In this document: positions 19,097 to 30,960 of the stretch, piece by piece
Position numbering within the stretch: position 1 is the stretch's first letter
Layout: each line of letters opens with the position of its first letter
Source: Isoetes taiwanensis
Lineage: Eukaryota > Streptophyta > Lycopodiopsida > Isoetales > Isoetaceae
NCBI GenBank assembly: GCA_021234155.1
Contig: JAJEKV010000388.1
Coordinates: 126,001-190,000 of the forward strand
Direction: 5' to 3'
DNA length: 64,000 bases
Program-made: the position numbers and the translations under genes
The notes under the pieces: model-generated
What the model saw: the letters and a program-made list of their open reading frames with translations, nothing else
Told to the model about the DNA's origin: nothing
Databases searched by the model: none

Positions 19097-21387
19097 TGTG
19101 ACGCTCCCTGAACATATACGACCCCTACCGTGATACATACGGGACTTTCTCCCATGGCTTAATTATATCGCCATCGAAAGTTGTGGCTCCCCTCGTCTTA
19201 CCCGGCCATCTATAGAGAGATGCCCGAAAGTGAAGGACACGGAGGTGTCATTCGCCCACGCCCATTGGGACTCCTACGCTGCGTATGTTGAATACATGTT
19301 AGCACACGGCATAAATCATATATAAATAACCACCACTAAGGGTGGCGATCCATCCAAATACCAACGGCAAAGAATATGCATCTAAACTAAGAAAAACACC
19401 CCAAAACCCGTGTTCTACCCCTGCCTCGCACTCTGTGAGGATAGACCGACTACCGGCCTCAAGAGATCAGCGCACGTGAGATATAACCATAGAACACGGC
19501 TAGGGTTGTCCACTCCATCCCCCTCCCGCGGCACACTTTGCAGATGGGTCGATTTATTTATGGCTTCGCTTATAGCCTTCCCGGAGACGCAGCTCGAGGT
19601 ATCACCCTACCGAGCCTACCTGTGGTTCATGACGCCCGGGTCCGATGAGGCAGTGTCGGGGAAGCGCCCCTTCCGTGATCACAGTTGGTTCCATGGGTGA
19701 GCTAGAGAATACGCGCCACATCACACCCCCGCGATCCTGCATCTCACTTTACTCACCCTAAATCTACTCAGTGCAAAGGTGCCCCATACGGGTCACACCA
19801 CTACACCCAAGGAGTGTCAGACCCATACCCGCCCCTCTACGTGGACCGGGCCATCGCCTAGCCCATGTAGGAGTCTCAGAGCCTTTTATGCTCGTGCAAG
19901 ACCCCACCCCCACTTCACCACCTTGTGTCCCTTCTTTGGTGCTAAGCCAATCCATAGCATCTATGACCCAAGTGGTCTCTTGTACACAGCCGCAACTAAT
20001 AGGATAATGCGGGGCTCTATCTAGGAGCATACTACAATACTACAATAAATGGGCTCGAGGTCTCTTCCCCTAATCCCCCATCTCGAGTGCTAACTAAACA
20101 GAGAACTACCAATCCATACTTTGAGCAAAACCAGAATCAAAATATAAAGAGAACTTACATTTACAACCAAGGGTTAGTTCCTACTACCAAAACACAGAGA
20201 AAGCGACAAGACAACACACAAGTGCCCATCCGGGCGCTACCCTAGAATTCACAGACTATCCTAGCCACCCACCGAGTTCTCGGGCCGGACCCGCTACCAT
20301 TGGGTGGTTCCATCTCCCGGGTCCCGGGGTCAAACCCCAGCCTACACAGTGAAAGTGCGTGGTATGGTGGGCCCGCTTGGTATGGTGGGCTTCGGTTAAG
20401 GTGGTAGGCTTTCGGCTCCCTTCCTTTTTGGACAAATTTTGGGAGTCAATTAGGGATAGGAATGGGGTTGATAAATTCTAATTTGAAGTCCCCATGCGCT
20501 AATCGATTTGGGCTGTGTGGGCTTCCCAAAGCATTAATTAGCCTAATTAATCCATTTAACCCTTAATTCCCTAAGTTATAGGTTATTATTTTTAATGATT
20601 CCCTTTTAGGACAACCCTAGGTTACCATCGGGGATAGGTTCAATACTGTGACGCTTTATACGGAATAATGATGAATTGTATGATACCGGCACAAATTTGC
20701 CGTATAAAACGCGAAAAAATACAAGAAAAACAATTCGTCGGAAGATTTCGCGCACGCCGAAAAACAACTAAACCGGGCAGACGCTGAAATTTTTCGCCAG
20801 ACGCGAAAACCTTCGTGGAATCACAGACGCGAAACCAAAATTTTTCACAGACAAAACAAACGCCACGCCGCATTTGAACTTTTTTTTGTGACGCGGTTAG
20901 TTGTTTTCAGCAGACGCCAAAATCTTCCCGACGGAATTGTTTTTCCGTATTTTTTGCCGTGATTTTTTCGAACATCGCGACCGCTACAGACGCTGGAAAT
21001 GAATCGGATAGCGACTTTAAAAAAAATTTTCACAGACGCTTATCACGAAGCTTTCAGCGTCTGTGAACGTCGCCCCGGCCCTTTCGCGGGCGATTCTTTT
21101 GTATTACAGACGAAAAAATTTTCGCCAGACGCCATCGAAGGTTTCCGCTGTCTGTGAAAGATTTTTTTCCAATCGCACGAGGTATTTATACGTTAAATAC
21201 GTATTTTATTAAAAAATACGTATTTTTTAACTTTATACGTCAGAAATTTTAATTTTGTACGTATAGAACCTATCCCTGGTTACGATACCCCATGGTGGCG
21301 TACCTTTAGTGGGTGACGTGTCAGTATATTTATACGTATACCATATAAATACGTTAAGTATACCGTATAAATACGTGGAACGTCACA
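19097..21387 (-). repeat. Solo LTR (copy 3) with 5-bp target duplication, containing a TIR element
   Basis: It starts TGTGACG, ends CGTCACA, and is flanked by CTTCC on both sides (19092-19096 and 21388-21392), with no internal region. Removing it rejoins the hAT frame (GVEDLP then TMYNDNK), so it marks the original insertion. A solo LTR arises by recombination between the two LTRs of an element. Length without the ~650-bp insert matches the other LTRs. Confidence 0.93.
20629..21278. mobile_element. ~650-bp TIR element inserted in the solo LTR, rich in CAGACGC words
   Basis: The terminal inverted repeat is GGGATAGGTTC-x-ATAC at the left and its complement GTATAGAACCTATCCC at the right. The flanks read GGTTACCAT and GGTTACGAT, a 9-bp target duplication with one mismatch, which fits a Mutator-like non-autonomous element. 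Both other LTRs have the empty site (cctaggttacgatacc). Inside, CAGACGC or its complement recurs about ten times on both strands, with GAAAATTTT-type spacers. No coding capacity. Confidence 0.8.
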
Positions 21388-23079
21388 CTTCCTACCATGT
21401 ATAATGATAATAAGGCATGTGCAAGCTTCGTGTTTCATATGAGTAGGGCCATTGAATTTGAGATATATGCACGCTTGAAAAAGAGCCCATGGTTTGGAAT
21501 AAAGGTTGATGAATTGACCGACATAAGTGTGACAAAGAATACGATTCTTTATGCCACTTTCATGGAAGGAAGGCACGTATGTACTTGCTATCTAGGCATT
21601 GTTGTTGTGAAAGATAGTGATGCAAAATCAATTACCGAGCGCATTTTGGAAATATTGGAAGAATGGGACTTGGATGTCAAGAAAATGATGGGATTTGGAA
21701 GTGATGGTGCATCCGTCATGGTGGGCACAAATACGGGAGTTGCAACACGGTTGAAAGCTCTTAATCCATATATGACGACCCTTCATTGTTGTGCACATCG
21801 AACAAATTTATGTGTGCAAGAGGTTTGTAAGAAGCCCACAATAAAGATCACATGCAAGTTTATTGATGAGATTGTGAATCAAGTGGCCGGCTTCTTCCAT
21901 AGGAGTACCATTCGCCAAGGTGTTTTTGAAAAAATGCAAGAGGCATTGGATTGCTCTTACTTGCGTGTCTTAGATATTGTGAAGACACGTTGGTTGAGTA
22001 GACATGGCGCCATTGCAAGACTTTGCGATATTTATGAACCATTGATGGAGACCTTACGAGTTCAAAGTGATGGTAAGACAATTTATTTGAGCTTGAAAAG
22101 TTTTAAAATCGTTTACATTCTTCATTTTCTTGGTGATATTCTTAAGATCACAAGTGACTTGAGTTGTGAATTTCAAAAAGAGTATGTTGACATTACCACG
22201 ATAGCAAGTTTATGTAGAGGAAAAGTTAGGGAAATTGAGGAAGACTTTTTACATGCAGGAATAGATTTGAATGGCTTCTAGTAAGAATTATCCCATCATC
22301 CCGGATTATGGTACTGAAAAAGGGTACCTTGCTACCTTAAGGTCATCCGTCAAGGGGAATATGTATAGGATCATGGAAATGGATAGAAACATTGATGGAG
22401 AAGATCTTGATGCCGCTATTTTATTCCAAAAGGCAATTTGCTAATGCTTTGATTGGTTGCTTGAGAGAGAGACTCCAAGATCAAGTAACTCTATCGTCTA
22501 TGAAGGTGTTGTCTCCATGTAACATGCCCATTGGGGGACCACGTAAAAGTCTAGGGCTGGAGGAGATAAAGGCACTTGGTGAGTTCTATGGGAATGGAAA
22601 AAAGGGTGAATTCAAAAGAATTTGCTCCCATTGTTGATAAAGCTTTCTTGATCATTGAGTTTGGGATTTATAAAAGGCAAGCTACTACGAAATGGCTTGG
22701 TAGAGGCTTCTTGGACATATGGGGTATGATTCGTTGCAATGAGACTTGGAAACAAAAGTTTCCCGAGCTACTAAAAATTGCGGAAATTGGCCTTATTCAA
22801 TGTTCAAGTACGGCTACTTGTGAAAGAGGTTTTAGCCGCATGAAATGCATCAAAAACAAGTTTAGAAATAGGCTACAAAGAGATGGCCTTGATGCATTGC
22901 TTCGGATCTCAATAGAGGGCCCCAAGTTAGGGGACTTTGACTTTGGTGAAAGTATTAACTTGTGGCGGAATAGCGCGCAATATCGACAAATCATTACGGG
23001 ATGCCCACTTGAGAAGCGCGAGAGGAGATTTCAAGAAGACAACATGCTTATTGAAGAGGTAGGTCAAGACTTATCGTGA
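21388..23079 (+). pseudogene. hAT transposase, catalytic and dimerisation part
   Basis: Continuation of the hAT gene after the solo LTR. From 21397: PWFGIKVDELTDIS (first catalytic Asp in the usual position), GFGSDGASVM (second Asp), LHCCAHRTNL (CxxH motif), TRWLSRHGAIARL. After a stop at 22281 and two frameshifts, the last part (22576-23079) carries the hAT dimerisation core, QCSSTATCERGFSRMKCIKN. Order and motifs fit the ZNF862/KIAA1586-like hAT group. The enzyme cuts and pastes the hAT element and leaves 8-bp duplications. It is inactive here: split by the LTR and three more breaks. I did not find the hAT terminal repeats. Confidence 0.87.
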
Positions 23080-23848
23080 ACTTGTTATGGTGAACTTGTT
23101 ATGATGAGACAAACTTTTTTTTACCTTGACATTGTGATTTTGCTTAAGTTCTTATTCTATTAACTCTAAAACATTATGATATGATACGCGGATTTTATCT
23201 ATGTTGCTAGATTATGTAAGGCAGACTTTTTTGAACTTCATTCCATAGCGTTATAATGTGATATGATATTTAGAGTCTACTTCTGTTATTATTTATATGG
23301 CAATTCCTCAATGTAGCATTTTGATTTGGTTTTGATGTGATATTGTAGCTATTTAAGTACTCGTTGAATAGTGGCAATGAATTGATTGTAGTATACTTTA
23401 AATCTTTTATTTTTTGTCTTAGGACAATGGGATCCGGTTATGCATTTTGTTTGCAGGAACGATCTGATTCAAAATCATAATTTCCGATTGAATAAGAAAA
23501 CTACAGAAAATTTTCCGATATAAGGAAAAAGAATTTTCGTTTGTTTAAAATGACACTAAGCTACATTTTAGTTAGTCAATATACACCTACAACTCTAAGC
23601 TAAGCTAATAAATAAGTTTAATATTCACAGGCTAAATGCACGCCAAATCAGATTTCTTACAGTACTGTCTGCAGCTTTCTATCACATCCACATAAGTTTT
23701 CGACACAATTAAATGAATCCAGTAATGAGAAAATTAAGCAGAATAAATATTTACGGACCTGTCTCATTCTGCATTTATTCGCCAATCAATGTAGGCCTTC
23801 TTATATAAGCTTGCTCTTCTTCAACCCCTCGTATATTTGGAATGCAAG
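23080..23848. other. AT-rich spacer, probable hAT 3' end and Hsp70 upstream region
   Basis: No gene seen. A short tandem (gaacttgttatg twice) lies at 23080-23102. The hAT right terminus should lie in here, but I cannot place it. The last ~100 bp before 23849 may be promoter or leader of the Hsp70 relic. Confidence 0.4.
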
Positions 23849-24528
23849 ATGGATCCGGCAGTTGTAGTGGGGCTTGATTTCGGCACGACTTATTCTGGGT
23901 TTGCATTCGCTCATCGAAATGACCCTTCAGATGTCCATATTTTAGAGAACTGGCCTTCTTCAGATATTGCCGAATAAAAGAAGAGTTCTGTGATGAAGTG
24001 GAACATATTATTGTTCCAGTAAATCCTGGAGCTGCTGTTTTACATGGCGCTGTCAGGTTTGGTTTTCGCTCCAATCTTGTGCTCTCCAGGATATCTAAAA
24101 GGACTTATGGGATGAGCATAACTCATAAATTTCGTGGTTGTCATTCTATAGAACGTGTATACACTGATGAATATGGAGTGCAGCGTTGTGATAATATTTT
24201 TGAGAAGTTTGTCCAGAAAAACCAATCTGTGTTGCTCGATTCTTGTGTCAAACACAGCTCCTCTCCAATCTATGCTGATCAGAAAGAGATGGACTTGTCC
24301 TTATATTCGTCAGATGTAGAATGCCCAGTTCACACAACGGATGCAGGCTGTGTAATGGAATCAAATTACACAATGGATATATCACAGGACTTGCACTTGG
24401 GCAATACAAGGGAGATAGAAGTGAAGATGTATTTTGGACGCAGCACAATTGAAGTGTCAGCAAGACGAGTCAATTTTGGGAATCCAAAGCCAGAAAAACT
24501 CTACTTTGTAAAATTCGAGACAGCCTGA
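23849..24528 (+). pseudogene. HSPA12-type Hsp70 relic with the middle deleted
   Basis: Begins at ATG with MDPAVVVGLDFGTTYSGFAF, the N-terminal phosphate-binding loop of the Hsp70/actin ATPase fold in the HSPA12 branch. About 35 residues later the frame breaks, and from about 23975 the sequence matches the C-terminal third of the same family: EHIIVPVNPGAAVLHGAVRFG (given in part), then SKRTYGMSITHKFRG and ending EKLYFVKFETA. Roughly 300-400 residues of the ATPase domain are missing compared with a full HSPA12-like protein. The two ends are joined without a visible intron, so an internally deleted copy is likely. HSPA12 proteins are atypical Hsp70s without the usual peptide-binding C-terminus. 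Confidence 0.8.
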
Positions 24529-24617
24529 AAATTTTATTCATTCCTTAGGAGCTGATCATACGCAAGACTGAATTTGAATGTTCCAAATCTAAAATTTTGC
24601 CAAAAAATTGTGAATCG

Positions 24618-24910
24618 CTGAATTGTTTATATGGCAGCGGTCTTCGTCAGAAACGGATGATGATTTCTATTTTTTTGCAGTCCATTATAGAACTTTCATG
24701 ATCTATGGGCATCATTGTCAGCTTATCACATCTCAAATTCATAGTATATATCATGTGCAAGCATATTTCAAGATCACGTAATCTTTTTAGCACATAATTG
24801 GTTTTACTGCTTCAGTTTAATATTTCAATTATATTCCAAGAGGAGATCAACTACTCTCACCGCTCTCTCTCACATCTTAATCCTCAATTCAATATACCAT
24901 CAAACAAATG
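24618..24910 (+). repeat. Direct repeat, left copy (downstream of the Hsp70 relic)
   Basis: About 295 bp starting gctgaattgtttatatggc and ending near ccatcaaacaaatga. It recurs in the same orientation at 29129-29447. It follows the Hsp70 relic by 90 bp and may be its 3' untranslated region. Confidence 0.85.
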
Positions 24911-25239
24911 ATGGAATATTTCCGTCTCAGGAAAAAGCCTTAGCACAACACGTGTGTTAAAAAAATAACTAAAACTTAAAAAAAAAGGGAATAAGGATTT
25001 CTTTTTTTCCAAGCAACTCCGTGAACTATTTGACCTGTTTGAGGCTTTTCTTCGGGGATAGTCTTTACCGGTTCGGGGGATCCGGAGGTAAAAACCGTCC
25101 TCCGTTATCACCGCCGTGGCTCGACGGAATCCGTTTGGGACCCCCGTTTAGCCCGTCGCCGACACACGCGAGGGGTCACAGATAAACCGGGCCGTCCCGC
25201 CACGCGACACATCCGGGCGGTCCGTGGTGTTCCCGCCCC

Positions 25240-26110
25240 TCGGTTACCTGCGCCGATCAGCCCTCGGGAATCCATCGACTTTGATCAGCCCTCGGGGATC
25301 ACAAAGCCCAGCCGATAACCGCCCGATATCGGTAGTGTGTGTGATCCCTCCTCAGGGATGCAAAGCCATCGTGGCCCGATGTCGGCCACCGATATCATGC
25401 GATCGACCCCTCCGGGATCACCACCATGGCTTCGGGCGTGCCTACCGAGGACCGTGGAAATCCGTTACCAGGGATCCTGCCACACCGGGGCCGCGATTCC
25501 TTCCTCGGGGATCACCCATCGAAGGCCGATAACGGACCGATATCGGGCCGCGTTATCCTGCCTCCGGGATCACCAAGCCTCGGCCGATATCACCGCCCGA
25601 TATCGTGTGTGTGATCCCCTCCTCCGATCGCCATCGCGCGGCGATGCTCCGGCCACCGATATATCGCCACCGATCCCGCCTCGGGATCACCACCATGGCA
25701 TTGCGGCAGTCCTCGAGGGACCGTGGAAATCGGCCTCGGGATCACCCTACACCGGCGATTCCTTCCTCGGGATCACCACAAGGCCGATAACTGGGGACCG
25801 ATATCGGCGTTATCCACGCCTCCGGGATCACCAGCGTGGGGCGATATCGGCGATCCGATATCCGCCTCGTTATCCCCTCTCAGGGATCACCACCTCCGGT
25901 GGTGATTCCTTCCTCCGGGATCCCCCGTGCGATTTGCATGAAAATCGGCCGGTGGCCGCCGGCGTGGAATGATCGATGCGGCCGGTTTGAACATGTCGAC
26001 CCATACGCGGACCAACCATCCCGTCGGGACACGGGGCGTCCAGGGATCCCGAAAAGTCCTTCCGGTGAAAACCTCCTCGGGATCACCACGCCTTTGCGAA
26101 AAAGGGGCCG
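25240..26110. repeat. GC-rich degenerate tandem repeats within the Mutator-like element
   Basis: A TCGGGATCACCA-type word recurs about ten times (near 25410, 25510, 25570, 25685, 25740, 25770, 25825, 25885, 26080), spaced irregularly at 30-110 bp, often followed by a CCGATATC palindromic word. The repeat extends the terminal repeat sequence inward on the left side only. Confidence 0.7.
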
Positions 26111-26149
26111 TCCGTGGTTCAATCGATGCCATTGGTTTGAATTAATGCA

Positions 26150-27880
26150 CGGCGGCTAGGTTTATGCGTCACGCCATCCACTAATGGTGTACGAGGAGAG
26201 CGGAAAACCGCCCGATTATTCGTAGACGGGCCCAATTGCGAAGTCGCCACGTGTATGGTGGGGATTGAGGAGGAAGGGAGCACATGGTGCGATGGCTATG
26301 TCCAACTTCGTGCGCTTAAGAACGATTGCCCTTTCCCGACCGGAAATCGATTGGAAAGGGCCCGATTGCCGCCGAATCCAGGCGCCCTGCCGCATTTGCA
26401 TCCGGGCCGAAAGTATTTAAAGGTAAGCGCCATGGACGATCCGTTGTTAAAGTCTATTTTAGTCTTATTCTAACCGGTTATGTTATTTTACAGGATGATG
26501 GAGGAGTCGATTAACTCAAATCAGCCTAAATACCTCCATTAACGTAGAACCGGAATGGGAAATGGAAGGAAACTTCGGCTTGGCCATTGCCCGACCGCCT
26601 CAAAGATATTGCTCGGATTGAATCCGACCAAGAGGTTCAATCCCAACAAGAAGAGATTAAGGGCGTAAGTAAGAGCTAAGGGCGCCACCACAAGGAATCA
26701 CCGCCCGGGGACGAGGCTTCAGCTTGATGGCCAATGCCACTTAAAAAGCGAGATGATCTAAAAGAATGCTAAAATGCGGATGAGGGGATGAGGCCCAAAA
26801 GTAATATTGAATGTTTTAACGTCAATCCAAGGGAGGAACCCAACCACCTAAGAAATTTTGAAGGACTACGTATGATCGAAAATAAAATGGCGCTGTTGTG
26901 TGCTGGGTGGCAAAGAAATCCTACGCCAGAAGATCGAACCGGAGAATCATAGGTTCGTGGTGCATCAATTATGGCAAAATTACAAAGGCTTCGGATGCCC
27001 GAGGGGTCAATTCAAGAACAAGGCTGAGGTGAGGGTTAGAGATTATGGGAAGATAAGTGGAGAGATCTCTTGATCCCGACTTCAAATTTAGCCACATAAC
27101 GAGACCTAAAACTTCCGTGAGGGCAAGGGCAGCAGCAGAGCTGCATGGCGATGAGCAAATCGCCCTCGGCCTTTGGATGACACGCACCGAGCCGAAGTTT
27201 ATAAAACCGCGGGAGTGCGGAGAAAGGAGGCCACGTAACTAGAAATGCGTGTAGAGCGGATAAGGGAAATCAAGGAAAGGATTAGGGGGCAAGCATGGCA
27301 ATTTGGATGAGAAGGATTTGTTTGGTGATTTGAGCTATGAACGACACCAGGTTGGACTAAGACGATGTCGGTCGCGGAGTTTGAAGTTGAGGCGATACGA
27401 TTTTAATTCACCTCGCCCAAAACCCCAAATTCAATAGCCCAAGTCTACTGTGTGACCCCAAGGAAGCGGACTTTTGTGCAGGCCAGGAGGGATGCATTTG
27501 ATGGCTCCAAACCATATTGTGCATGAAGAATCGAGGAGGAGGAGGAGCCCGAAAATGGAGATGAATTGGCTCCCCGGCCGAAAGCAAGATAAAAATGTGG
27601 TATTTGTATATCTTTGGACCCCACTTCTTTGAATCTCTAAAATTATATATGAGGGATTAGAAAGGAGCTTTGGCGGTTTAGATTTTTCTGAATTATCCAA
27701 TTGTGGTTCAAAGTCCCTCTCTGGAAGGTGGGCACAAATCATCCGGATGTTGAATTCCACATCTCGAGACAGAGGCAACTAAAATTCTCGACTATTCCGG
27801 TGACCCTTATTGAAGATTCGTGAGATCGATGCCGCGTGCCCTAGGAGCCTATTTTATCAGATGTGTGTTGTCTTTGCCTA
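26150..27880. other. Interior of the Mutator-like element, possible captured sequence
   Basis: About 1.7 kb of lower GC content than the terminal repeats. Short frames only (none over ~115 codons) and no domain recognised. Sequence of this kind inside long TIRs often derives from host gene fragments (Pack-MULE), but I cannot name a donor. Confidence 0.4.
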
Positions 27881-28185
27881 GGAGCCTAGGGGATCACACA
27901 CACACGCGCTGATATCCGGGATTATCGGCCAGGCTTTGGTGATCCCGGAGGGCTGATCAGCGTCGGTGATTCCTGAGGGCGGATCGGCGTTGGTGATACC
28001 GGGAGGCGGGGAACACCACGGACGCCCTGATGTGTCGCTGTGGCGGGACGGCCAGATTTTCTGCAGGACCCCTCACGTGTGGGAGACGGCGGGGGGGTCC
28101 CAAACGGTCCGTCGAAGGGCGGGCGGTGATAATGGGAGGACGGTTTTTACCTCAGGGATCCCAAAACCGTGGTAAGACTATCCCG

Positions 28186-29128
28186 AGCCCTTTTCTTTCA
28201 AGCAAAGTTTGCACCGCAGAACTATTCGGCGGCCATAGCGCCCGCCATGATTCCGCTTAGGTCGGGCCACTGGTCATGTATGCATTTTGAAGGTCAAGAT
28301 ACAAACGCTATTGGGAAAATTGGGTGTGCAAAACAATCTCTAAAAATTTCAAGGAAGCCACATTTTCTACTTCCCTCGCATCAAATCTTGGCTATGGCAG
28401 ATGTAGACCATCTATCACAAGGAATAGAAACACTTCTACGATGGAATAACCGGCCGTTACATCTAAGGTTAGGGCTTTTCCGAAAAGGACAAACTTCGAA
28501 AGTTCACTTTTTCTTCCGTGGCAACAAACCCTTCCATTCTATCTCTGCAAGAATCGCGGCACTGCATAGTCTCTTTGGATGATGCCGGTAGGTATAATCA
28601 TTGTAGAAGGCCCGATCAAGAAATCAGCTTATAGTAGATTTCTCTACTTATTCCCATGTTTCTCAAAAATCTTACAATGGTTGCTCAAAGAAGAATATGG
28701 CTCTTGAGTAATGGTGGATATTGATGCCCATAACTCGAGGCTTATGATTTTTATTTGTTCCTTTTTTTCTTGCCCCGAACCCAACTATCTTGGGTGATCT
28801 AATCTCTTCTTTGGGCCGCTTCGTAATTTGAGGTAAACTTTCGCATTTATTCTTCCTTTGTAGGACGTTTTTTTTTTTCATGATTTTGGTTGATTTCGAT
28901 TTTGCAAGTTTTGAAACCAGATCTGGTGTCTGCTCTTGTGATAACAAGCCTCTTATTTTTTAGTATCCTTGCCATAATATTAGCTCCACGGTGTTTGAAA
29001 GCAGTTATTGCCTTCTATATTACTAGATTTCTAACATGTATAAATCATTAGTAGAAAGAAGGCCTAAAAGTTCTTGACTATGAGAGGAGGTGTAGCTAAG
29101 AAACATTTATGGCCCTTATGGAAAGAAT
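28186..29128. other. Unassigned stretch right of the Mutator-like element
   Basis: A 137-codon plus-strand frame (28169-28582) overlaps the element end and resembles nothing known, so it is probably chance. Otherwise T-rich and A-rich intervals without signals. Confidence 0.4.
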
Positions 29129-29447
29129 GCTGAATTGTTTATATGGCGGCGGTCTTCATCGTAAAACGGATGATGATTTCTATTTTTTGCGGTCTATTAT
29201 AGAACTTTCATGATCTATAGGCATTATTGTCGACTTATCACATCTCAAATGCGTAGTATATATATCATGTGCAAGCATATTTCAAGATCACGTAATCTTT
29301 TTAGCACATAATTGGTTTTCTTGCTTCAGCCTAATATTTCAATTATATTCCAAGAGGAGATCAACTACTCTCAAAGAGGAGATCAACTACTCTCACCGTT
29401 CTCTCTCAAATCTTAATCCTCAATTCAATATACCACCAAACAAATGA
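29129..29447 (+). repeat. Direct repeat, right copy
   Basis: Second copy of 24618-24910 with scattered substitutions, plus an internal 24-bp tandem duplication (gaggagatcaactactctca repeated near 29355-29395). The two copies flank the Mutator-like element and about 1 kb of other sequence. Confidence 0.85.
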
Positions 29448-30960
29448 AAAATTTGTCCTTTAAAAATAATCCATCTTTGTCAAACACAATTGCATCATCT
29501 TCCAAGTCTTAAATTTTTTGTGATTTTTTTCTAGAAAGTTAGAGTATTTTTTAGAGAAAATTCTTGTATATGCTTCTCCATTCATGTTATGTTTTTATTT
29601 TCAAAACTTTAGGGACCCCTATCATTTCTTTTGTGGCCATCTTTCATAACTATGGTATACACATCCTTGCCTTATTCAAAAAACTCCATTATCCTTGCCT
29701 TATTCAAAAACTCCATTTATTTGTATTGAAGCAATGCATATAGATTTAAATTGTTGTAAAGAGTTGTTTATCTTGGATCTCACCAAACTCATCTTAATCA
29801 TCAGCATCTCAACTCAATACATATTTGCACTTCGCAATAAATTGATTTTTTATGCATTATCATGTAATTACATAGCATATTTTATTTTAATAATAAATAT
29901 CCGCATACACCAAACTTTTTTGACGCTTTGTTGGGGGGTGTCTATCTCCCAATTGACTACGAATGTGTTGCACATGAGATAGTTTGGCGGCTTCTTCGAG
30001 GAGGGGTGGGCTTCTGGCCACAAAACTTGGTCCCTAGGGCAATGTCGACGCCCGAGTCCATTGGCGTAGAGACGCATCACCTGCCCGAGAGGGGATGTTG
30101 CCCGGCCCGTCGCCGCGGCAGCCGGGAGAGGACTTTTGGAGTAAGCCGCCGGGTGGTTTTTTAGGGTCCGTGCTCTAGGGCCAACACCCCCTCTACATCA
30201 AGACACCTGCAAGGTCCTAGTCGAATCGACAAGGATAGAGCCTCCAAACGAAACCCTATGAGTTGCCGTGTTCTAGCGTGGTTTGCATTTTGGGTGCCGA
30301 AGTTTTTGGTCTTTTGCACTTGGGACATGGCCGATCACATGCAGTTGAGAACGCGAAGCAAGGGGAACTGACGGAATGGAGTTTGGACCTGTACTCCTCC
30401 CGTTGTGGCGTTAGAAGTCAAGGGCGCTTTTGCAGTAGCAAGACATTCGTAAATTCAGAATTAATGCATAGTACGGACTTAAATTCTGATTTTTTGTCAG
30501 CTAGCTTCCTAAGTCATCGCCAACATACAGGCATGTTGAGATAAACTACATCTTCGCATGTTGGTAAGGTATTAGTTCTCATAGCAGGGGACAAAATTAA
30601 AAATATCCTAATATTAATATAGTTATATCGCATGAGGGGTTTGTCATGCCCCTCATGCACAACCCATGTGCATGCATACCCCATGGACTCCCTTGAATCC
30701 CCGCCAAGTGCCGTTAAGAGCCAATGGTCCGGATGATGGCAGTCATGGGGATTTATGTATGCATCATGTGTTGCGGTGTGTGGGGGGGCATAGGCCATAG
30801 TTGCGAACCGTTGGATGAAAATATTGAAGCAAATCTTGGCGGTTGGTTGGAAAGGGGATGTATGGGGTGTTTGAGCAGGGGACCCAAAGAGGGTTTTTTG
30901 ATATTGGCCGTTGAGATTGGATGTCAATTTGGGGCTTCTCATCTCGATCGTTGAAGATGA
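29448..30960. other. Gene-poor stretch with a GC-rich island
   Basis: 29448-29920 is AT-rich, with a short direct repeat (ccttgccttattcaaaaa, near 29666 and 29694). 29930-30180 is a GC-rich patch with no frame I trust. 30600-30960 carries a CATACCCCATGGACTCCCTTGAATCC word that recurs, changed, near 47090 and 49705, suggesting fragments of one repeat family. Confidence 0.4.

Larger units (their letters stand above)
25053..28185. mobile_element. 3.1-kb Mutator-like element with ~300-bp TIRs
   Basis: Left end CGGGGATAGTCTTTACC and right end, read on the minus strand, CGGGATAGTCTTACC. The match continues for about 300 bp (25053-25350 against 27890-28185), including GAGGTAAAAACCGTCCTCC and GTGGTGTTCCC. 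Such long terminal inverted repeats are typical of Mutator-like elements. Flanks gaggcttttcttc and gagcccttttctttc are an imperfect target duplication. No transposase is recognised, so it is non-autonomous. The interior may hold captured sequence. Confidence 0.75.

Noticed and set aside
20640-20873. Repeated short words in the TIR element read as a possible CRISPR-like array
   Set aside because: No constant repeat-spacer spacing, words on both strands, and a plant-type context.
20640-21033. Minus-strand frames inside the ~650-bp TIR element
   Set aside because: They are made of the repeated CAGACGC words, with no domain, and the element is clearly non-coding.
25224-26159. Several long overlapping frames on both strands (up to 211 codons)
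   Set aside because: They follow from the high GC content and tandem repeats, which remove stops. Composition is Pro/Arg/Ser-rich in every frame and no motif is visible.
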